Position numbers and translations under genes: made by a program. Below, in pieces: positions 61,071-64,000 of a stretch of 64,000 bases of DNA. The stretch comes from JAZNOL01 sp045580815. GTDB taxonomy: Bacteria; Bacillota; Clostridia; RUG12999. The notes beneath the pieces are model-generated. The model saw nothing but the letters and a program-made list of their open reading frames with translations, was not told where the DNA came from and ran no database searches. The stretch spans positions 1-64,000 of the forward strand of contig JAZNOL010000048.1 in assembly GCA_045580815.1 (NCBI GenBank). Direction: 5' to 3'. Each line of letters starts with the position of its first letter. The stretch's first letter is position 1.

Positions 61071-62348
61071 ATGATAAACACAAACGAAATTTTAAAAAGT
61101 GCATACGGTCTTTCAAATGAGGTTTTAGAGCTTGACAGACAGGTTATGCAGGAAATTGAACCTTATTTTAAACGCATTGATGAAATGGCGTCATATAACC
61201 AGCTTCGGGTGCTTGCGGCGTTTGCAAAATGCAAAATCCGTGAGCCTCATTTTGTGCCCACAACAGGTTATGGCTATGATGATTTGGGCAGAGATGCAAT
61301 TGAAGAGCTTTATGCCGAAGTGTTCGAGTGCGAGGATGCACTTGTGCGTCACAGCATTGTTTCCGGTACACAGGCACTGTCAATATGTATGTTTGGCGTG
61401 CTTCGTCCGGGAGATTTGTTCGTGTCACTCACGGGCAAACCCTACGATACTCTGCGTGAGGTTATCGGTGGCGACGGTGTGGGAAGTCTTAAAGATTTCG
61501 GCGTAAAATATGACGAAGTTCCTCTCAAAAACGGCAAACCCGATATGGAGGGTATAAAAGAAAAATCCAGAAACGCAAAAGCTGTACTTATTCAGCGTTC
61601 AAAAGGATATGACTGGCGTGACACTCTTACTCTTGACGAAATTGCGGAAATAATTGCCGAAGCAAAAAAAGCCAATCCCGATGTGATTTGTATTGTGGAC
61701 AACTGCTACGGCGAGTTTACCCGTGAACACGAGCCTACATACGTTGGTGCTGACCTTATGGCAGGGTCGCTTATCAAAAACCCCGGCGGCGGAATTGCCC
61801 GTGGGGGCGGTTATGTTGCCGGCAAAGCAAAATATGTTGAGCTTGCCGCATACAAACTCACCTGCATAGGACAGGGCAAAGAGGTGGGCCCCACTTTCGG
61901 ATTCAACCGTGAAATTCTTCAGGGATTTTTCATGGCACCTCACGTTACTGCACAGTCAGTAAAAGCCGCTTGCTACTGCGGAGCAATGTTTGAAAAACTT
62001 GGATATGAGGTTTGCCCTAAATTTGATGGAGAACGTGACGATATAATCCAGTCGGTAAAATTTAGTGACGAGGCGGCGCTGATTGCTTTTTGTCAGGGAA
62101 TACAGAAAGGCTCGCCAATAGATTCTTATGTTACACCCCAACCCTCGGATATGCCGGGTTATGACTGCCAGGTTATTATGGCGGCAGGCGCATTCACCCA
62201 GGGGGCAACAACCGAGCTTTCTGCGGATGCACCGGTTAAACCGCCGTATATCGGATATATGCAGGGAAGCCTTGTTTTCGACAGCGGCAGAGCCGGAGTG
62301 ATTGTTGCAGCGGATAATATTCTTAATTTGAGAAAAGGAAATTATTGA
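61071..62348 (+). CDS. PLP-dependent methionine gamma-lyase / aluminium resistance family protein
   Basis: A 425-residue member of the COG4100 family, a fold-type I PLP enzyme related to cystathionine and methionine gamma-lyases and often annotated as aluminium resistance protein. Family parts: FVPTTGYGYDDLGRDAIEEL, RHSIVSGTQALSI, the cofactor region VDNCYGEFTREHEPTYVGAD, and GSLIKNPGGGIARGGGYVAG where the Lys binds PLP (about residue 238). Complete length. The true substrate is uncertain. AAAAGGA precedes the start, and the gene follows the repeat region at 60930. Confidence 0.9.
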   Translation: MINTNEILKSAYGLSNEVLELDRQVMQEIEPYFKRIDEMASYNQLRVLAAFAKCKIREPHFVPTTGYGYDDLGRDAIEELYAEVFECEDALVRHSIVSGTQALSICMFGVLRPGDLFVSLTGKPYDTLREVIGGDGVGSLKDFGVKYDEVPLKNGKPDMEGIKEKSRNAKAVLIQRSKGYDWRDTLTLDEIAEIIAEAKKANPDVICIVDNCYGEFTREHEPTYVGADLMAGSLIKNPGGGIARGGGYVAGKAKYVELAAYKLTCIGQGKEVGPTFGFNREILQGFFMAPHVTAQSVKAACYCGAMFEKLGYEVCPKFDGERDDIIQSVKFSDEAALIAFCQGIQKGSPIDSYVTPQPSDMPGYDCQVIMAAGAFTQGATTELSADAPVKPPYIGYMQGSLVFDSGRAGVIVAADNILNLRKGNY

Positions 62349-62420
62349 GTTTGACTTTGGTGAGTTATACCGCAGAGCTTTTAAGAAATAACTTTTTTAA
62401 ACATAACAGGAGGGCTATAA

Positions 62421-63644
62421 ATGAATAAAGAAACACAAAACATTTCAGTGCGCTGGGTATATATGTGCACTGGTGTTGTTGCAATGGTTTTTGCAGGAAT
62501 TCTGTATGCATGGTCCATATTAAAGTCTCCGCTGACCGCTGAATTTGGTTGGGGAACTTCCGAGCTTGCTTTAAATTTCACATTGGCAATGGCATTTTTT
62601 TGCATAGGAGGTCTGCTGGGTGCTCAGTTATCAAAGCGTGCAGGTCATAAAATTGCCCTTATAACAGCTGGGATACTGACCGCTATGGGTTTTATATTTA
62701 CTGCCCTGTTGCGTGATGCGTCCGTGGTGGTGCTTTACATAACATACGGTGTGCTGGCGGGCAGTGGAATCGGAATTGCATACAATGTGGTTATAGCAAC
62801 GGTCAGTGCCTGGTTTCCTGATAAAAAGGGCTTGTGCTCGGGTTGTCTGATGATGGGCTTTGGAGCATCGGCATTGGTGCTTGGTAATATAGCCGATGCT
62901 ATGTTTAAAAGTGATTTCGGATGGCGTATGACCTATATGGTTTTGGGTGTTGCCATTTTTGCAGTTTTGCTCATTGCCGGTTTTATACTGCGTAAACCCG
63001 GCACAGAAACAGTTTTTCCGCAATCAAAAGTGTCAAAACACACAAAAGAAAAAGAGTTTGAAAATAATGATTTTACATCACGCCGGATGCTTTGCCGCCC
63101 ATCTTTCTGGATGGCATTTATCTGCATTTCTCTTTTGGCGGCAGTAGGAAGTTCGGTTATCAGCTTTGCGAAGGACATGGCACTTTCGGTTAATGCTCCC
63201 GAAGCATTGGCTACCTCTTTGGTAGGCGTGCTTTCTGTGTGCAATGGAATTGGACGAATTTTAACAGGAACAATTTTTGATGTTTTGGGATGCAAAAAAA
63301 CTATGATATGTGCTAATATTATCACTATTATTGCGGCGGCTGTTACTTTGCTTGCCGTATCTGTAAGCTCTTTGCCGTTGTGCATCTTAGGACTGTGTCT
63401 TACAGGCATGTCTTATGGCTCATGTCCTACAATTACTGCGGCATTTACTTCATCGTTCTTTGGTATGAAACATTTTTCAAATAATATGGCTCTTATGACT
63501 TTTACTGTTATGGTGGGTTCGTTTATCGCAACAGCATCAAACACGGTTATGGAAGCTACAGGTGGGTACGCGGCTACGTTTATAATGCTGCTGGCTCTGA
63601 CATTTATAGCTTTAGTTTTAAATGTGTTTATCCGTAAACCTTGA
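62421..63644 (+). CDS. MFS transporter, oxalate/formate antiporter (OFA) type
   Basis: A 407-residue major facilitator with twelve predicted membrane segments. The start WVYMCTGVVAMVFAGILYAW and GWGTSELALNFTLAMAFFCI, the loop RAGHKIALI, and GIGIAYNVVIATVSAWFPDK-KG match the OFA (oxalate:formate antiporter) subgroup, which moves small mono- and dicarboxylates. The substrate cannot be read from the sequence. AGGAGGG precedes the ATG. It stands after the PLP enzyme with a 72-base gap and could be cotranscribed. Confidence 0.88.
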   Translation: MNKETQNISVRWVYMCTGVVAMVFAGILYAWSILKSPLTAEFGWGTSELALNFTLAMAFFCIGGLLGAQLSKRAGHKIALITAGILTAMGFIFTALLRDASVVVLYITYGVLAGSGIGIAYNVVIATVSAWFPDKKGLCSGCLMMGFGASALVLGNIADAMFKSDFGWRMTYMVLGVAIFAVLLIAGFILRKPGTETVFPQSKVSKHTKEKEFENNDFTSRRMLCRPSFWMAFICISLLAAVGSSVISFAKDMALSVNAPEALATSLVGVLSVCNGIGRILTGTIFDVLGCKKTMICANIITIIAAAVTLLAVSVSSLPLCILGLCLTGMSYGSCPTITAAFTSSFFGMKHFSNNMALMTFTVMVGSFIATASNTVMEATGGYAATFIMLLALTFIALVLNVFIRKP

Positions 63645-63700
63645 ATATTTAAACTATAAATAGCTGTTTGTTGTAACCGTGGTATGAAATGAGGTGTAAT

Positions 63701-64000
63701 ATGAAGAAAAATATTTTAATTGGGATTTTTTCACCATTGTTTTACTTTTTAATAGTTAATATTATGCGATTTACAATATTGGCAGGAGAATATAATGAAC
63801 AGTATGCATTTATTCATAATATTTTGATTCTGTTGTTGCCGGCTTTGCCGGGCATATCGCTTATTTTCTTGTTAATAAGGAATTCGATGAATGAGTATTT
63901 TGAATCATTAAGTATTTGTTTCTTGATATCTTTTGCTGTAATGATTGTTTATATGTTTTCTGGAATAGAATTAAAAATATATACTGCAATTACAGGATAT
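63701..64000 (+). CDS. Membrane protein, N-terminal part (runs off the window)
   Basis: An open frame of 100 codons starting at ATG 63701 with GAGGTG five bases upstream continues to the window edge without a stop. It encodes hydrophobic segments ILIGIFSPLFYFLIVNIMRF, ILILLLPALPGISLIFLLIR and ICFLISFAVMIVYMFSGIEL. No family is recognised from this fragment. Confidence 0.65.
   Translation, partial: MKKNILIGIFSPLFYFLIVNIMRFTILAGEYNEQYAFIHNILILLLPALPGISLIFLLIRNSMNEYFESLSICFLISFAVMIVYMFSGIELKIYTAITGY

Overview
The window reads as chromosome of a low-GC, anaerobic, Gram-positive bacterium of the class Clostridia. Evidence: SpoVG, RNase J, TPP and cobalamin riboswitches of firmicute type, consensus sigma-A promoters with 17-base spacers, strong AGGAGG-type ribosome binding sites with many TTG/GTG starts, and several S-layer-homology (SLH) surface proteins next to glycoside hydrolases. 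A gut-type glycan degrader with an S-layer fits best; this is inference, since there is no rRNA here.

Layout. 1-3834: end of a corrinoid adenosyltransferase, spoVG, a three-gene operon of small proteins of unknown function, a MITE-like inverted repeat, and a two-gene DNA-repair-type operon (radical SAM protein plus partner) whose promoter carries two LexA-type boxes. 3946-9427: class II aldolase, then a thiamine salvage operon (cytX-thiW-thiM-thiE-thiD) with a full TPP riboswitch in front and a second, apparently half TPP-riboswitch before thiW. 9484-11288: a frameshifted XRE-cupin regulator divergent from azlCD. 11293-14883: cobalamin riboswitch controlling two transcobalamin-like proteins, one SLH-anchored. 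14938-20260 (minus strand): a large SLH/InlB-repeat surface protein, a TetR regulator with its own operator, a frameshifted ceramidase-like protein and an AraC regulator.

20427-50120 is a large glycan locus on the plus strand. Two GH38-type alpha-mannosidases bracket a cupin, mannonate dehydratase, SDR dehydrogenase, RraA-type aldolase and a lactonase. Together these could form a kinase-free oxidative route from mannose to pyruvate and glyceraldehyde. A CUT1 sugar transporter (binding lipoprotein plus two permeases, no ATPase), two secreted clan GH-A hydrolases, a protein of four tandem lectin-like modules, two SLH proteins and a membrane-bound AraC sensor follow.

50121-64000 is mostly housekeeping: tRNA-Pro(GGG) with a duplicated 3' end, RNase J, a CBS-domain hemolysin-family protein, D-aminoacyl-tRNA deacylase, an FAD protein, an orphan MacA/MacB-like pair, a GME-fold protein, a YgjV-like protein, a PLP enzyme of the methionine gamma-lyase/aluminium-resistance family, an OFA-type MFS transporter and the start of a membrane protein. 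No CRISPR array, prophage or insertion-sequence transposase was seen. Two genes are broken by what look like one-base losses in A/T homopolymers, so sequencing error must be considered for both.
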